DNA of 64,000 nt from Paracoccus chinensis (GCF_900102885.1 NZ_FNGE01000001.1:310001-374000); one strand, 5' to 3'; positions 44,484 to 55,084 are shown, counted from the stretch's first letter. The notes: generated by a model from the sequence alone, not told the origin. Translations and numbers: made by a program.

Positions 44484-45500
44484 TCAGAACTGGTCGTCGA
44501 AGCGCTTGGCCAAGTCCTCGATGTTCTCCGGCGGCCAGTCGACCACGTCCATGCCGAGGTGCAGGCCCATGCCCGACAGCACTTCCTTGATCTCGTTCAG
44601 CGACTTGCGGCCGAAGTTCGGAGTCCGCAGCATCTCGGCCTCGGTCTTCTGGATCAGGTCGCCGATATAGACGATGTTGTCGTTCTTGAGGCAGTTGGCC
44701 GAACGGACCGACAGCTCGAGTTCGTCCACCTTCTTCAGCAGGCGCGGGTCGAACTCCAGGCCGTCCTCGGCGTCCGCGCTGCGGGCCGATTCCGGTTCCT
44801 CGAAGTTCACGAAGACCGACAGCTGGTCCTGCAGGATGCGCGCGGCATAGGCCACCGCGTCCTCGGGCGTCAGCGAACCGTCGGTTTCCACGCGCATGGT
44901 CAGCTTGTCATAGTCCAGCACCTGGCCCTCGCGGGTGGGCGTGACCTCGTAGGAGACGCGCTTGACCGGCGAGAAGATGGCGTCGATCGGGATCAGGCCG
45001 ATGGGCGCATCCTCGGGGCGGTTCTTGTCGGCCGCGACATAACCTTTGCCGATGGCAACCGTCAGTTCCATGTTCAGCTCGGCACCCTCGTCGAGGTGGC
45101 AGATCACATGGTCGCGGTTCAGCACGGTAATGCCGGCGGTTTCGGTGATCTGGCCGGCCCTGACCTCGCCCGGCCCCTTGGCGGAAAGCGTCAGGCGCTT
45201 GGGGCCGTCCACGTCCATGCGGAGCGTGACGCCCTTGAGGTTCAGCACGATGTCGGTCACGTCCTCGCGCACGCCCGGCACAGAGGAGAACTCGTGCAGG
45301 ACGTTGTCGATCTGCACGCTGGTGATGGCCGCGCCCTGCAGCGAGGACATCAGCACGCGGCGCAGCGCGTTGCCCAGGGTCAGGCCGAAGCCCCGCTCCA
45401 GCGGCTCGGCGACCAAGGTGGCCACGCGGGTCGAGTCGCCGCCCGCGCGGATGTCGAGCTGCGCGGGCTTGATCAGCTCGGCCCAATTCTTGTGGATCAT
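44484..45500 (-). CDS. rpoA: DNA-directed RNA polymerase subunit alpha
   Basis: Assembles RNA polymerase and contacts activators. 338 residues: N-terminal dimerisation domain ([20 protein letters not shown]) and C-terminal domain (about 255-330; [20 protein letters not shown] and [16 protein letters not shown]). Start at 45500 ([12 protein letters not shown]) has AGGAAA upstream. Two hairpins occupy the gap after rpsK. Confidence 0.97.
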   Translation of the reverse strand: MIHKNWAELIKPAQLDIRAGGDSTRVATLVAEPLERGFGLTLGNALRRVLMSSLQGAAITSVQIDNVLHEFSSVPGVREDVTDIVLNLKGVTLRMDVDGPKRLTLSAKGPGEVRAGQITETAGITVLNRDHVICHLDEGAELNMELTVAIGKGYVAADKNRPEDAPIGLIPIDAIFSPVKRVSYEVTPTREGQVLDYDKLTMRVETDGSLTPEDAVAYAARILQDQLSVFVNFEEPESARSADAEDGLEFDPRLLKKVDELELSVRSANCLKNDNIVYIGDLIQKTEAEMLRTPNFGRKSLNEIKEVLSGMGLHLGMDVVDWPPENIEDLAKRFDDQF

Positions 45501-45518
45501 GCGATTTCCTCCATTCCT

Positions 45519-45603
45519 GTTTCCGGCCCCATGACCAGCCGCCGGAAACGCCCGAGGCAAAATGCGAAAGCCGTCCCGCGCCGATCGATGCGGCGCGGGA
45601 CGG
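45519..45603 (-). promoter_or_regulatory. Two consecutive hairpins between rpsK and rpoA
   Basis: First encountered by RNA polymerase: a 13-bp stem CCGTCCCGCGCCG / CGGCGCGGGACGG (45571-45583 and 45591-45603). Second: GTTTCCGGC / GCCGGAAAC (45519-45527 and 45541-45549), ending about 20 bases before the rpoA ATG. No T-run after the second; the first is followed by CTTTCGCATTTTG. They may set the rpoA level relative to ribosomal proteins. Confidence 0.55.
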
Positions 45604-45618
45604 GTCAATGTGGTGTCG

Positions 45619-46008
45619 TCAGACGCGCCGGCGCTTGGGCGGGCGGACGCCGTTGTGGGCGATCGGCGTCACGTCGCGGATCGCGGTGATGTTGAAGCCG
45701 ACGGCGGCCAGGGCGCGCAGCGCCGATTCGCGGCCCGAGCCGGGGCCCTGGACCTCGACCTCGATGGTGCGCATGCCGTGTTCCTGGGCCTTCTTGCCCG
45801 CATCTTCGGCGGCCATCTGGGCGGCATAGGGGGTCGACTTGCGCGAGCCCTTGAAGCCCATGGTGCCGGCCGAGGACCAGGCGATGGCGTTGCCCTGCAC
45901 GTCCGAGATCAGGATCTTGGTGTTGTTGAACGACGAGTTCACATGCGCCACGCCGGTGGCGATGTTCTTGCGTTCCTTGCGCTTCATGCGCGTCTTGTCG
46001 CGTGCCAT
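45619..46008 (-). CDS. rpsK: 30S ribosomal protein S11 (uS11)
   Basis: Small-subunit platform protein, 129 residues, with the characteristic [40 protein letters not shown] and C-terminal [11 protein letters not shown]. Fifteen bases after rpsM in the same operon. Confidence 0.98.
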   Translation of the reverse strand: MARDKTRMKRKERKNIATGVAHVNSSFNNTKILISDVQGNAIAWSSAGTMGFKGSRKSTPYAAQMAAEDAGKKAQEHGMRTIEVEVQGPGSGRESALRALAAVGFNITAIRDVTPIAHNGVRPPKRRRV

Positions 46009-46023
46009 GAGTCTCGCCCTCCC

Positions 46024-46392
46024 TTACTTCTTCTTGCCGGCGATGGGTTTCGCCGGGCCCTTGCGGGTGCGGGCGTTGGTGTGGGTACGCTGGCCGCGCA
46101 CGGGCAGGCCGCGGCGGTGGCGCAGGCCACGGTAGGAGCCGAGATCCATCAGGCGCTTGATGTTCATCTGCGTCTCGCGGCGCAGGTCGCCTTCGACGGT
46201 CAGGTTGGCGTCGATATATTCGCGGATCTGCAGGACTTCGGCGTCCGACAGCTCGTTCACGCGGCGCGCGCGGTCGATGCCGACCGCCTCGCAGATCTGT
46301 TCGGCATTCAGCGGGCCGATGCCGTGGATATATTGCAGCGCGATGGGAACGCGCTTCCCGGTCGGGATGTTGACGCCAGCGATACGGGCCAA
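46024..46392 (-). CDS. rpsM: 30S ribosomal protein S13 (uS13)
   Basis: Small-subunit head protein of 122 residues, the standard length, if translation starts at the TTG 46390-46392 (residues then read [20 protein letters not shown]), with AAGGA about nine bases upstream. An ATG at 46449 would add 19 non-homologous residues and lies within a structured leader. C terminus [20 protein letters not shown] is typical. First gene of the alpha part of the operon; see its promoter and leader. Confidence 0.95.
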   Translation of the reverse strand: MARIAGVNIPTGKRVPIALQYIHGIGPLNAEQICEAVGIDRARRVNELSDAEVLQIREYIDANLTVEGDLRRETQMNIKRLMDLGSYRGLRHRRGLPVRGQRTHTNARTRKGPAKPIAGKKK

Positions 46393-46414
46393 GTCCGTTC
46401 TTCCTTTACGTTGC

Positions 46415-46440
46415 GCTTCCGTAATCCCGGAAGCTTTTTT
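46415..46440. promoter_or_regulatory. rpsM leader hairpin
   Basis: Stem GCTTCCG / CGGAAGC (46415-46421 and 46428-46434) followed on the plus strand by six T (46435-46440). Read rightward it is a textbook terminator although no rightward gene precedes it; read leftward it lies in the rpsM 5' leader just before the AAGGA site, where ribosomal-protein autoregulation usually acts. Confidence 0.5.
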
Positions 46441-46519
46441 CACAACCAATGGCCCGCGGCGTCGTGCCGTCGGGCCATCGCTTCACCCCGAATGGGTGAT
46501 TCTCGAATGAGATGACTGC

Positions 46520-46547
46520 GGTTAATGGATCACGGACGGCCCGTCAA
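46520..46547 (-). promoter_or_regulatory. Candidate promoter for rpsM-rpsK-rpoA-rplQ
   Basis: TTGACG (46542-46547), 16-base spacer, TTAACC (46520-46525), overlapping the adk stop codon. It would provide a separate transcript for the alpha genes with a leader of about 120 bases containing the hairpin at 46415-46440 and a second G/C stem near 46460-46485. Confidence 0.4.
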
Positions 46548-47236
46548 CCGCCGGCCGATCGCACCTTGCCCGCCGTGCCGGACCCGAGGCCGTCCATGAT
46601 GGCCGCGACCTGCGTACCCACCTCCTCCATGGAGGCCATGCCGTCCACGGGCGCCAGGGTCTTCTTGGCGTAGTAGTAGCCGACCAGTGGCGAGGTCTTC
46701 TTGTAGTACTCCATCAGCCGCGTCTTGAGGCTTTCGGCATTGTCATCCGCCCGGCGGCGCAGGTCGGTCGAGCCGCAGACGTCGCAGCTGCCCTCCTTCG
46801 CGGTGGGCTTGGTCCGGTCGTGATAAACCTCGCCGCAGCTGCCGCAGGTGTAGCGGCCGCTGATGCGGTCCACCAGCGCCTCGTCATCGACCCGCATCTC
46901 GATCACCGCGTCAATCCTGCGGCCCATGCCCGACAGAAGCTCCTCCAGCGCGTCGGCCTGGGGCAGCGTGCGGGGGAAGCCGTCGAAGATGAAGCCGGGG
47001 GCGTCCACCGTGTCCAGCTTCTCGCGGATCAGGCCGATGACGATCTCGTCGGTGACGAGCTGGCCGCGGTCCATGACGTCGGCCACGACGCGGCCCATCT
47101 CGGTGCCCGAGCTGCGCGCCTCGCGCAGCATGTCGCCGGTGGACAGCTGGACGAGGCCCCGTTCCTCGACCAGCGTACGGGCTTGGGTGCCCTTGCCCGC
47201 ACCGGGCGGCCCCAGCAGGATGATGTTGATCGTCAC
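46544..47236 (-). CDS. adk: Adenylate kinase
   Basis: Interconverts ATP, ADP and AMP. 230 residues with the P-loop [12 protein letters not shown] at residues 7-18, AMP-site [10 protein letters not shown] and a long LID bearing a four-cysteine zinc site ([12 protein letters not shown] and SCDVCGSTD). Standard location between secY and rpsM. Confidence 0.97.
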   Translation of the reverse strand: MTINIILLGPPGAGKGTQARTLVEERGLVQLSTGDMLREARSSGTEMGRVVADVMDRGQLVTDEIVIGLIREKLDTVDAPGFIFDGFPRTLPQADALEELLSGMGRRIDAVIEMRVDDEALVDRISGRYTCGSCGEVYHDRTKPTAKEGSCDVCGSTDLRRRADDNAESLKTRLMEYYKKTSPLVGYYYAKKTLAPVDGMASMEEVGTQVAAIMDGLGSGTAGKVRSAGG

Positions 47237-47257
47237 GCGTCCCCCCTTCGTGGCTGA

Positions 47258-48628
<1,371 letters not shown>

Positions 48629-48679
48629 GACTGCCCTCGTCTATCGCCCACCCGCAAAAAGGGGGGACCGGATTTGGCA

Positions 48680-48711
48680 GCGCCGCCGGACCGTTTCCGG
48701 TGCGGCGGCGC
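48680..48711 (-). promoter_or_regulatory. rplO-secY intercistronic hairpin with GNRA loop
   Basis: A 14-position stem (48680-48693 with 48698-48711) with 13 pairs and one G-G mismatch, capped on the transcribed strand by GAAA closed by C-G, a GNRA tetraloop. No T-run follows. Likely an mRNA-stabilising or processing element between rplO and secY. Confidence 0.5.
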
Positions 48712-48775
48712 CTTTGGAAAAACTCACCGCTATCTAGGCGGCGCGCCGCACCGCTTCAACAGCTTATTCGGCCGC

Positions 48776-49267
48776 TCACTCGGCGGTGGCGTCGTCCTGC
48801 GCGGCCACGGGACGGGTCAGCGTCAGCGAGCCACCGGCAGCCTGCACGGCGGCGGCGGCCGAGCCCGAGGCGCCCGACAGCGTCAGGTTCAGCGCGGTGG
48901 TCAGCTGGCCCTTGCCCAGCAGGCGGATGCCGTCGCGCTTGCGCTTGGTGGCGCCGGCCGCGATCAGCGCGTCCTCGTCGATCGAGGCGCCGGCGGTCAG
49001 CTTGCCCGCATCGACCATGGCCTGCAGCTGGCCCAGGTTGACCACGGCGAATTCCAGCCGGTTCGGCTTGGTGAAGCCGCGCTTGGGCAGGCGGCGGTAC
49101 AGCGGCATCTGGCCGCCTTCGTAGCCGTTCAGCGCCACGCCCGAACGCGAGGTCTGACCCTTGATACCACGGCCGGCGGTCTTGCCCTTGCCCGAACCCG
49201 GGCCGCGCGCCACGCGCTTCTTCGTGCGGTTCGCGCCTTCGTTGTCGCGCAGTTCATGCAGTTTCAT
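48776..49267 (-). CDS. rplO: 50S ribosomal protein L15 (uL15)
   Basis: Large-subunit assembly protein, 163 residues; [20 protein letters not shown], the glycine-rich [20 protein letters not shown] and [20 protein letters not shown] are typical. In most bacteria rpmD and rpsE precede rplO on the same strand; here the DNA upstream instead holds a LysR gene and the mau cluster in the opposite direction, so rplO is the first gene of the leftward ribosomal segment and needs its own promoter. Confidence 0.97.
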   Translation of the reverse strand: MKLHELRDNEGANRTKKRVARGPGSGKGKTAGRGIKGQTSRSGVALNGYEGGQMPLYRRLPKRGFTKPNRLEFAVVNLGQLQAMVDAGKLTAGASIDEDALIAAGATKRKRDGIRLLGKGQLTTALNLTLSGASGSAAAAVQAAGGSLTLTRPVAAQDDATAE

Positions 49268-49346
49268 GTCGCTATCTCCCTTGCCGGAAGCACCCCAACA
49301 GCGACAAAGGGGCGCACGCGGCGTGATGAATCGAGGAATCGCCGCG

Positions 49347-49366
49347 AAAACCCCGAAGGGGCGGCG
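49347..49366 (-). terminator. Terminator-like hairpin upstream of rplO
   Basis: CCCC-TTC-GGGG (49351-49361) followed leftward by TTTT (49347-49350), about 80 bases before the rplO ATG. It would stop leftward transcription arriving from the mau side or act as a leader attenuator for rplO. The stem is short. Confidence 0.4.
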
Positions 49367-49474
49367 ACCGCATGCATCTACAGCCCGCGCGCGCCCGGCG
49401 CAAGACCGCGCGCGACCGGGCTGTTCCCGGCGCACGCCTGAGGTATCACGCGCCGTGCGAAGACGGGGGGCGCG

Positions 49475-50323
49475 ATGAACTGGGACGACCTGCGCGTGGT
49501 GGCGACGATCAACCGCACCGGCTCGTTCACCCGCGCGGCGGCCCTGCTGGAGGTGGACGAGACGACGATCTCGCGGCGGCTCGCGCGAATCGAGGCGACG
49601 CTGGGGGTTACGCTCTTCGCCGCCAGCCACGGGCGGCGCGAGCCGACCGAGGACTGCCGCCGCATCCTGCGCCACCTCGCGGTGATGGAGCAGGCGACCG
49701 AGGCGATCGACGCGATCCTGACCGCCCCCAATGCCGCCCAGCGCCGGCTGCGGCTGTCCACCATCGGCGCCATCGCGCATTTCTACTTGGCCCCGGCGCT
49801 GCCGGAACTGCTGGAGGCCGAGCCGGAACTGGCGCTGTCCATCGACACCTCGGACCACAATATCGCCATGTCGCGCTGGGAGGCCGACTTCGCCCTGCGC
49901 CTCGGGCGCCCGAGCCGGGGCGATTTCACTGTCCGCCGCATCGGCACGCTGCAGTTCGCGCTGGTCCGGCCCAGCGATCCCGGCGCCAGTCCCCTGCTTG
50001 CCGCCTATCCAGAGGCGCTGATGGAAACGCCCGAGATGCAGGCGCTGCAATCGCTTCTGGGCAATGTCCGGTCTCGGCTGGAAACCTCGGACCTGGAGCT
50101 CACGCGGCGCTTCCTGGCTTCGGGGCGCGGCATCGGCGTCGTGCCGGACCGGCTGGCCCGGTCGCTTGCCGGCAACCCCGCCATCGAGATCGAGCCGCTG
50201 GAGGTCACGCGCGATGTCTGGCTGCTGTCGCAGCCGCACCTGCGCGACGATTCCCTCGCCCGGAGCGTGTCCGAATGGTGCACCCGCCAGTTCGCATCCA
50301 TGCCGCCTCAGTCGAAGGTCTGA
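49475..50323 (+). CDS. LysR-family transcriptional regulator next to mau (possible MauR)
   Basis: 282 residues: N-terminal winged helix-turn-helix (residues 1-60, [20 protein letters not shown]) and a periplasmic-binding-like effector domain. In Paracoccus denitrificans the LysR activator MauR is encoded beside mauF but transcribed divergently; here the gene reads in the same direction as mauF, 214 bases upstream. It could be MauR in inverted arrangement, or an unrelated regulator; sequence alone by eye does not decide. Its back faces rplO. Confidence 0.88.
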   Translation: MNWDDLRVVATINRTGSFTRAAALLEVDETTISRRLARIEATLGVTLFAASHGRREPTEDCRRILRHLAVMEQATEAIDAILTAPNAAQRRLRLSTIGAIAHFYLAPALPELLEAEPELALSIDTSDHNIAMSRWEADFALRLGRPSRGDFTVRRIGTLQFALVRPSDPGASPLLAAYPEALMETPEMQALQSLLGNVRSRLETSDLELTRRFLASGRGIGVVPDRLARSLAGNPAIEIEPLEVTRDVWLLSQPHLRDDSLARSVSEWCTRQFASMPPQSKV

Positions 50324-50537
50324 TCCGGCAGGCTTCTGCCGAGCCGCCGGTCGGGGCCCGGTATGCAAACGAATACAGTAGGTTGGTGGGGTACGACCGC
50401 AATCCTGCAGAAACGCAGCCCCCCGCCGCGTAAATACACGTTTACGATGTGCGACCTTACGTCACAGTTGCCCGGGAATTAGGCAGCGGACGGGCATGGA
50501 GGACGCCCCCCGCTGCCGGAGAGAGGGAGGGTGCAGC
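50324..50537. promoter_or_regulatory. Probable mau promoter/operator region
   Basis: The 214-base gap between the LysR gene and mauF must carry the promoter of the ten-gene mau operon. It contains the dyad GTAAA-N6-TTTAC (50430-50445) in a locally A/T-rich stretch, a possible LysR-type site, but no convincing -35/-10 pair. Confidence 0.4.
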
Positions 50538-51374
50538 GTGGCTTCGATCGACAGGTTCCCCGAAATGGTGGAAGGGCAGACGGGCGTTCCCGACTGCCAG
50601 GTCTTCGCCGAAGGGTTTTCCGGCCCGGCACGGGCGGCGATCCTGGGGGCCTCGGCCATTGCCGGCGCAGCGGGCGGCCTGGCCCTGGCCGGCGCCCCCG
50701 ACATCCGGGGGGCGGCCTGGGGAGTGCTGGGCGTCTCGGCCATCGCGGGGGGCGTGCTCTCCACCTGGTCGCCCTGCGGCTATTCCTCGATCTCGCTGCT
50801 GCGGCCCACGGGACGCGGCGCGAAGGCGGTGGCCGACTGGCTGCCGACCTTCGCCATGCATGGTGCGGGCTATGCGCTGGGGGCGCTGATCCTGGGCACC
50901 GCGCTGGGCGGCATCGGGGCGATCCTGGGCTTTGCGGGCTTCGGCACGGCGGCGCTGGTGATGCTGGCGCTGGTCGGGCTGATCTACGGCGCGCATCAGC
51001 TGGATTTCCTGCGCGTGCCCTATCCGCAGCGACGGGCGCAGGTGCCCCATGACGCGCGGGTGCGGTTTTCCAAGCCGGTCGTCGGCGGCCTTTACGGGCT
51101 GGCGCTGGGGCTGGACTACATGACCTATGTGCAGACGCCGCTTTTGTACCTGATCACGCTGGCGGCGGTCCTGACCGGCAACATCCCCGAGGCCATCGCG
51201 ATGATCGCGCTGTTCAACCTCGGCCGCTACCTGCCGGTCGCGGCCAGCGCCCTGCCGGTCAACGACTACCAGATCCAGGCCTGGCTGGCCCGCAACCAGG
51301 AACGCGCCGCCATGGCCGACGGGGCGATCCTCGTGGCCTTGGGCGCTGCCTTCGCGGTCGCCGCGCTGGCCTGA
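50538..51374 (+). CDS. mauF: Methylamine utilization protein MauF
   Basis: Inner-membrane accessory protein needed for methylamine dehydrogenase biogenesis in P. denitrificans; exact activity unknown. The start is a GTG at 50538 with GGAGGG six bases upstream, giving 278 residues with about seven hydrophobic helices and [38 protein letters not shown] and [19 protein letters not shown] segments. An ATG at 50496 is in frame but lacks a site. First gene of mauFBEDACJGMN. Confidence 0.93.
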   Translation: MASIDRFPEMVEGQTGVPDCQVFAEGFSGPARAAILGASAIAGAAGGLALAGAPDIRGAAWGVLGVSAIAGGVLSTWSPCGYSSISLLRPTGRGAKAVADWLPTFAMHGAGYALGALILGTALGGIGAILGFAGFGTAALVMLALVGLIYGAHQLDFLRVPYPQRRAQVPHDARVRFSKPVVGGLYGLALGLDYMTYVQTPLLYLITLAAVLTGNIPEAIAMIALFNLGRYLPVAASALPVNDYQIQAWLARNQERAAMADGAILVALGAAFAVAALA

Positions 51375-51454
51375 TTTCCACCGGATTCATGACACCGGAC
51401 TGCGCGGCCCCGCCCGCGCAGCCAGCACCACGCTGCCATCAATGGGAGGACAGG

Positions 51455-52828
51455 ATGGTCGAAGCAGGCCAAAAGCCGCGGATCTTGCGCGCATCTTTCG
51501 TCGGGGCGGGGCTGACCTGCTCGCTTCTCGCCCTCAGCGCCGCCTGGGCCCAAACGCCCACCCCGGCCGAGGGCCAGCCGCCGGCGGCCGAGGCCCCTGC
51601 CGCCACTACGCCCGCGGCTGACGCCGCCCCCGCGGCGACCGGCGCAGCCCCCGCGGATGCGTCTGCAACCTCCGCGGCACCGGCCGGGGGCCAGACCCAC
51701 GGCCAGCGCGCCGCCGCCGAGGCCGCCGCCGCCCTGGCCGCCGGCGAGGATGACGAGCCGGTGATCCTGGACGCGCCCGCGCCGAACAGCCGCCGGGTCT
51801 ATGTCAACGACTCGGCGCACTTCGCCTCGCTGACCCAGCAGTTCGCCATCGACACGGAAGAAGGCCGGGTGATCGGCATGACCGACAGCGGCTTCCTGCC
51901 GAACCCGGTCGTTTCGGACGACGGCTCGGTCTATGCCCAGGTCAGCACCACCTATTCCCGCATCTCGCGGGGCGAGCGCGAGGATTACGTCGAGGTCTTC
52001 GACCCCGTCACCTTCAATCCCGTCGCCGACATCACGATCCCGCCCGAGGGGCACCGCTTCCTGGTCGGCACCTATCCCTGGATGTCGGCGCTGACCCCCG
52101 ACAACAAGACGCTGCTCTACTATCAGTTCTCGCCCGCGCCCGCCGTCGGCGTGGTGGACCTGGAAGGCAAGGCCTTCCGCCGGATGCTGGAAGTGCCGGA
52201 CTGTTATCACATCTTCCCGACTGCGGCGGACAACTTCTTCATGCATTGCCGCGACGGCAGCCTGGCGCGCGTGCAGTTCGACGCCGCAAGCGACGCCGAG
52301 CCGCAGGTCACCCATTCCGAGGTGTTCCACCCCGAGGACGAATATGTCGTGAACCACCCGGCCTATTCGCAGAAGTCCGGGCGGCTGGTCTGGCCGACCT
52401 ACGAGGGCAAGATCTACCAGTTCGACCTGTCCTCGGGCGAGGCGAAGGCCCTGAACACCATCGAGGGGCTGACCGAGGAAGAGCGCGCCGACAACTGGCG
52501 GCCGGGCGGCTGGCAGCTGGTGGCCTATCACCGCCCGTCGAACCGGATCTACATGCTGGTCGATCAGCGCGCGGAATGGACCCACAAGACGCCCAGCCGC
52601 CATGTCGTCGTGATCAACGCCGACACGGGCGAGCGCATCGCGCGGCACGAACTTGGCCATGGCATCGACTCGGTCGCGGTCAGCCAGGATGACGATCCGC
52701 TGCTCTACGGTCTCTCGACCGGGGCGAAGACGCTCTACATCTACGACGCCGAGACGGGCGAGGAGCTGCGTTCCGTGAACCAGCTGGGCCATGGCCCGAC
52801 GGTCATCAGCCTTTCGGACATGGGCTGA
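51455..52828 (+). CDS. mauB: Methylamine dehydrogenase large (alpha) subunit
   Basis: Seven-bladed beta-propeller subunit of the periplasmic TTQ enzyme that oxidises methylamine to formaldehyde and ammonia. 457 residues; GGAGG precedes the ATG. A signal sequence ends near residue 32, then a Pro/Ala/Thr-rich stretch (about 33-80) longer than in P. denitrificans, then the conserved chain: [75 protein letters not shown] and [18 protein letters not shown] at the C terminus. Confidence 0.97.
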   Translation: MVEAGQKPRILRASFVGAGLTCSLLALSAAWAQTPTPAEGQPPAAEAPAATTPAADAAPAATGAAPADASATSAAPAGGQTHGQRAAAEAAAALAAGEDDEPVILDAPAPNSRRVYVNDSAHFASLTQQFAIDTEEGRVIGMTDSGFLPNPVVSDDGSVYAQVSTTYSRISRGEREDYVEVFDPVTFNPVADITIPPEGHRFLVGTYPWMSALTPDNKTLLYYQFSPAPAVGVVDLEGKAFRRMLEVPDCYHIFPTAADNFFMHCRDGSLARVQFDAASDAEPQVTHSEVFHPEDEYVVNHPAYSQKSGRLVWPTYEGKIYQFDLSSGEAKALNTIEGLTEEERADNWRPGGWQLVAYHRPSNRIYMLVDQRAEWTHKTPSRHVVVINADTGERIARHELGHGIDSVAVSQDDDPLLYGLSTGAKTLYIYDAETGEELRSVNQLGHGPTVISLSDMG

Positions 52829-52832
52829 GGCG

Positions 52833-53390
52833 ATGGTGCACGAGCTTCTTGCCAATCCCGCGCTGCTGCTGGGGGTCCGCGTCTTCCTGGCGCTGGTCTT
52901 CGCCACGGCCGCCTTGTCCAAGCTGGGCCATGCCGAGGAATTCTATGGCGTCGTCCGCAACTTCCGCATCCTGCCCGACGGGTTGTCCCGCGTGACCGCG
53001 CTGGTGCTGCCGGTGGTGGAACTCGCCGTCGCGGCGGGGCTGCTGATCGGCGCGACGGCCGTGCCTGCCGCCATCGCGGCGGCCGCGCTGCTGGCGGTCT
53101 TCGGGGCGGCCATCGCGGTCAACGTGCTGCGCGGACGGACCTGGATCGACTGCGGCTGCTTCCGCAATGGCCTCAAGCAGCAGGTCGGCTGGGCCCTGGT
53201 CGGGCGCAACGCGCTGATGGCCGGGGCGGCGCTGGCGGTGGCGGGGCTTTTGCCCGCCGCCCCCGGCCCGATGCTGCCCGAGGCGCTGGTCGGCCTGATG
53301 GCCGGGCTGACCGCCATGATGCTCTACCTCAGCGCCGCGGCGCTGGGGGGCCTGCGGGCTGCGCAAACCACCACGTCGAAAGGACGCTGA
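52833..53390 (+). CDS. mauE: Methylamine utilization protein MauE
   Basis: Inner-membrane protein of the MauE/DoxX-like family, 185 residues, four to five helices, with a CGCF motif (TWIDCGCFRNGLKQQVGW). Together with MauD it is required for forming or protecting the six disulfides of the small subunit. Start four bases after the mauB stop; stop one base before mauD. Confidence 0.95.
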   Translation: MVHELLANPALLLGVRVFLALVFATAALSKLGHAEEFYGVVRNFRILPDGLSRVTALVLPVVELAVAAGLLIGATAVPAAIAAAALLAVFGAAIAVNVLRGRTWIDCGCFRNGLKQQVGWALVGRNALMAGAALAVAGLLPAAPGPMLPEALVGLMAGLTAMMLYLSAAALGGLRAAQTTTSKGR

Positions 53391-53391
53391 C

Positions 53392-53991
53392 ATGACCAAT
53401 CTTCTGATCGTTTCCAACGTCCTGCTGTGGGTGGCCTTCCTGGGCGTCACGGTGGTGATGCTGGGGCTGATGCGCCAGGTCGGGCTGCTGCACGAGCGGT
53501 CCTCGCCCATGGGCGCGATGATCACCGACCACGGGCCGGACATCGGGGACAAGGCGCCGGAACTGGACCTCAAGGACTTCGCCGGCCGCGCCGTCAAGAT
53601 CGGCGGCCCGGCGGCGGACGGGCGGCAGACCCTGCTCATGTTCACCGCGCCGACCTGCCCGGTCTGCGACAAGCTGTTCCCGATCATCAAGTCGATCGCA
53701 CGGGCGGAAAAGATCTCGGTCGTGATGATCTCGGACGGCGCGCCGGAAGAACACCGCCGCTTCCTCGACAGCCATGACCTGGGCGAGATCCGCTATGTCG
53801 TCTCGGCCGAGGCGGGGATGGCCTTCCAGGTCGGCAAGATCCCCTATGGCGTCCTTCTGGACCCGCAGGGCGTCATCCGCGCCAAGGGCCTGACCAACAC
53901 GCGCGAGCATCTGGAAAGCCTGCTGGAGGCCGACAAGACCGGCTTCGCCTCGCTGCAGCAGTACATCGCCCGCCGGAAGAAGGCGGCCTGA
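53392..53991 (+). CDS. mauD: Methylamine utilization protein MauD, thioredoxin-like
   Basis: Membrane-anchored periplasmic disulfide protein, 199 residues: N-terminal helix (LLIVSNVLLWVAFLGVTVVM) and a thioredoxin-fold domain with the redox motif CPVC in LLMFTAPTCPVCDKLF and a cis-Pro segment GKIPYGVLLDP. Needed for correct disulfides in MauA. AAGGA precedes the ATG. Confidence 0.96.
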   Translation: MTNLLIVSNVLLWVAFLGVTVVMLGLMRQVGLLHERSSPMGAMITDHGPDIGDKAPELDLKDFAGRAVKIGGPAADGRQTLLMFTAPTCPVCDKLFPIIKSIARAEKISVVMISDGAPEEHRRFLDSHDLGEIRYVVSAEAGMAFQVGKIPYGVLLDPQGVIRAKGLTNTREHLESLLEADKTGFASLQQYIARRKKAA

Positions 53992-54036
53992 CCGCCGCCA
54001 TCCGCAACCCCGCAAGGAACAAGGGAGGAGACTTCG

Positions 54037-54606
54037 ATGCTGGGGAACTTCAGGTTCGACGACATGGTCGAGAAGATGTCGCGGCGCGTGGCAGGCCGGA
54101 CCAGCCGGCGCAGCGTCATCGGCAAGGTGGGCACCGTGATGCTGGGCATCGGCCTCGTGCCGCTCTTGCCGGTGGACCGCCGGGGCCGCGTCAGCCGGGC
54201 CAATGCCGCCACGCCCGAGCCGGGCGCGCCGAGCCCCCGCCAGGGCTTCACGCCGCAGGACCATGACATCCAGGCCTGCGATTACTGGCGCCACTGCTCG
54301 ATCGACGGCAACGTCTGCGACTGTTCGGGCGGCTCGCTGACCAGCTGCCCGCCGGGCACCAAGCTGGCGACCGCGTCCTGGGTGGCCAGCTGCTACAACC
54401 CGACCGACGGGCAGAGCTACCTGATCGCCTATCGCGACTGCTGCGGCGCCAACGTCTCGGGCCGCTGCCCCTGCTTCAACACGGAAGGCGAGCTGCCCGT
54501 CTATCGCCCGGAATTCGGCAACGACATCATCTGGTGCTTCGGGGCCGAGGACGACGCGATGACCTATCACTGCACCATCTCTCCGATCGTCGGCCGCGCC
54601 GGCTGA
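54037..54606 (+). CDS. mauA: Methylamine dehydrogenase small (beta) subunit, TTQ precursor
   Basis: Catalytic subunit carrying tryptophan tryptophylquinone. The 189-residue precursor has a twin-arginine type leader (TSRRSVIGKVG, residues 22-32; cleavage after about ANA at 57). Mature residues align at a constant offset of 58 to P. denitrificans: Trp57/Trp108 (TTQ) are Trp115 and Trp166; Asp32 and Asp76 are Asp90 and Asp134. The six-disulfide cysteine pattern is complete. GGAGGA upstream. A 10-bp hairpin follows. Confidence 0.98.
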   Translation: MLGNFRFDDMVEKMSRRVAGRTSRRSVIGKVGTVMLGIGLVPLLPVDRRGRVSRANAATPEPGAPSPRQGFTPQDHDIQACDYWRHCSIDGNVCDCSGGSLTSCPPGTKLATASWVASCYNPTDGQSYLIAYRDCCGANVSGRCPCFNTEGELPVYRPEFGNDIIWCFGAEDDAMTYHCTISPIVGRAG

Positions 54607-54615
54607 TCGAGAGTG

Positions 54616-54644
54616 CCGGAGGGGCGGCTCCCCTGCCCCTCCGG
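54616..54644 (+). terminator. mauA-mauC intercistronic hairpin
   Basis: Perfect 10-bp stem CCGGAGGGGC / GCCCCTCCGG (54616-54625 and 54635-54644), loop of 9, ten bases after the mauA stop and 25 before mauC, followed by TCCTTC. Likely a partial terminator or mRNA stabiliser separating the abundant subunits from mauCJGMN. Confidence 0.55.
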
Positions 54645-54669
54645 TCCTTCTGAACCCCACGGAGCCATC

Positions 54670-55065
54670 ATGACCTTCGCCGCCAAGACCCGCACCCTGC
54701 TGACCGCCCTCGCCCTGACCGCGCTGGGCACGCAGATGGCGCTGGCCGACAAGATCTCGATCCTGACCGAAACGCCCGCCCCCGCCGCCGAGGCGCCCGC
54801 CGACGCGGTGATCGTGAACATCGCCAAGATGAAATACGAAACGCCCGAGGTCACCATCAAGCCGGGCCAGACCGTCACCTGGATCAACACCGAGGCCATG
54901 CCCCACAACGTCGCCTTCAAGGCGGGCGTGGTCGGCGACGCCAAGATGGACGGCGCGATGATGAAGAAGGACCAGTCCTACTCGATCACCTTCAACGAGG
55001 CGGGCACCTATGCTTACCACTGCACGCCCCATCCCTTCATGAAGGCCAAGGTCATCGTCGAGTGA
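54670..55065 (+). CDS. mauC: Amicyanin, type I copper protein
   Basis: Periplasmic blue-copper electron carrier that accepts electrons from methylamine dehydrogenase. 131-residue precursor with a 26-residue signal (MTFAAKTRTLLTALALTALG, ending MALA). Copper ligands His79, Cys118, His121 and Met124 (PHNVAF; YHCTPHPFMKAKV) are the His53, Cys92, His95 and Met98 of P. denitrificans amicyanin with a constant offset of 26. GGAG before the ATG. Confidence 0.98.
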   Translation: MTFAAKTRTLLTALALTALGTQMALADKISILTETPAPAAEAPADAVIVNIAKMKYETPEVTIKPGQTVTWINTEAMPHNVAFKAGVVGDAKMDGAMMKKDQSYSITFNEAGTYAYHCTPHPFMKAKVIVE

Positions 55066-55084
55066 GGTGAGAGGGCCAGCGTCG

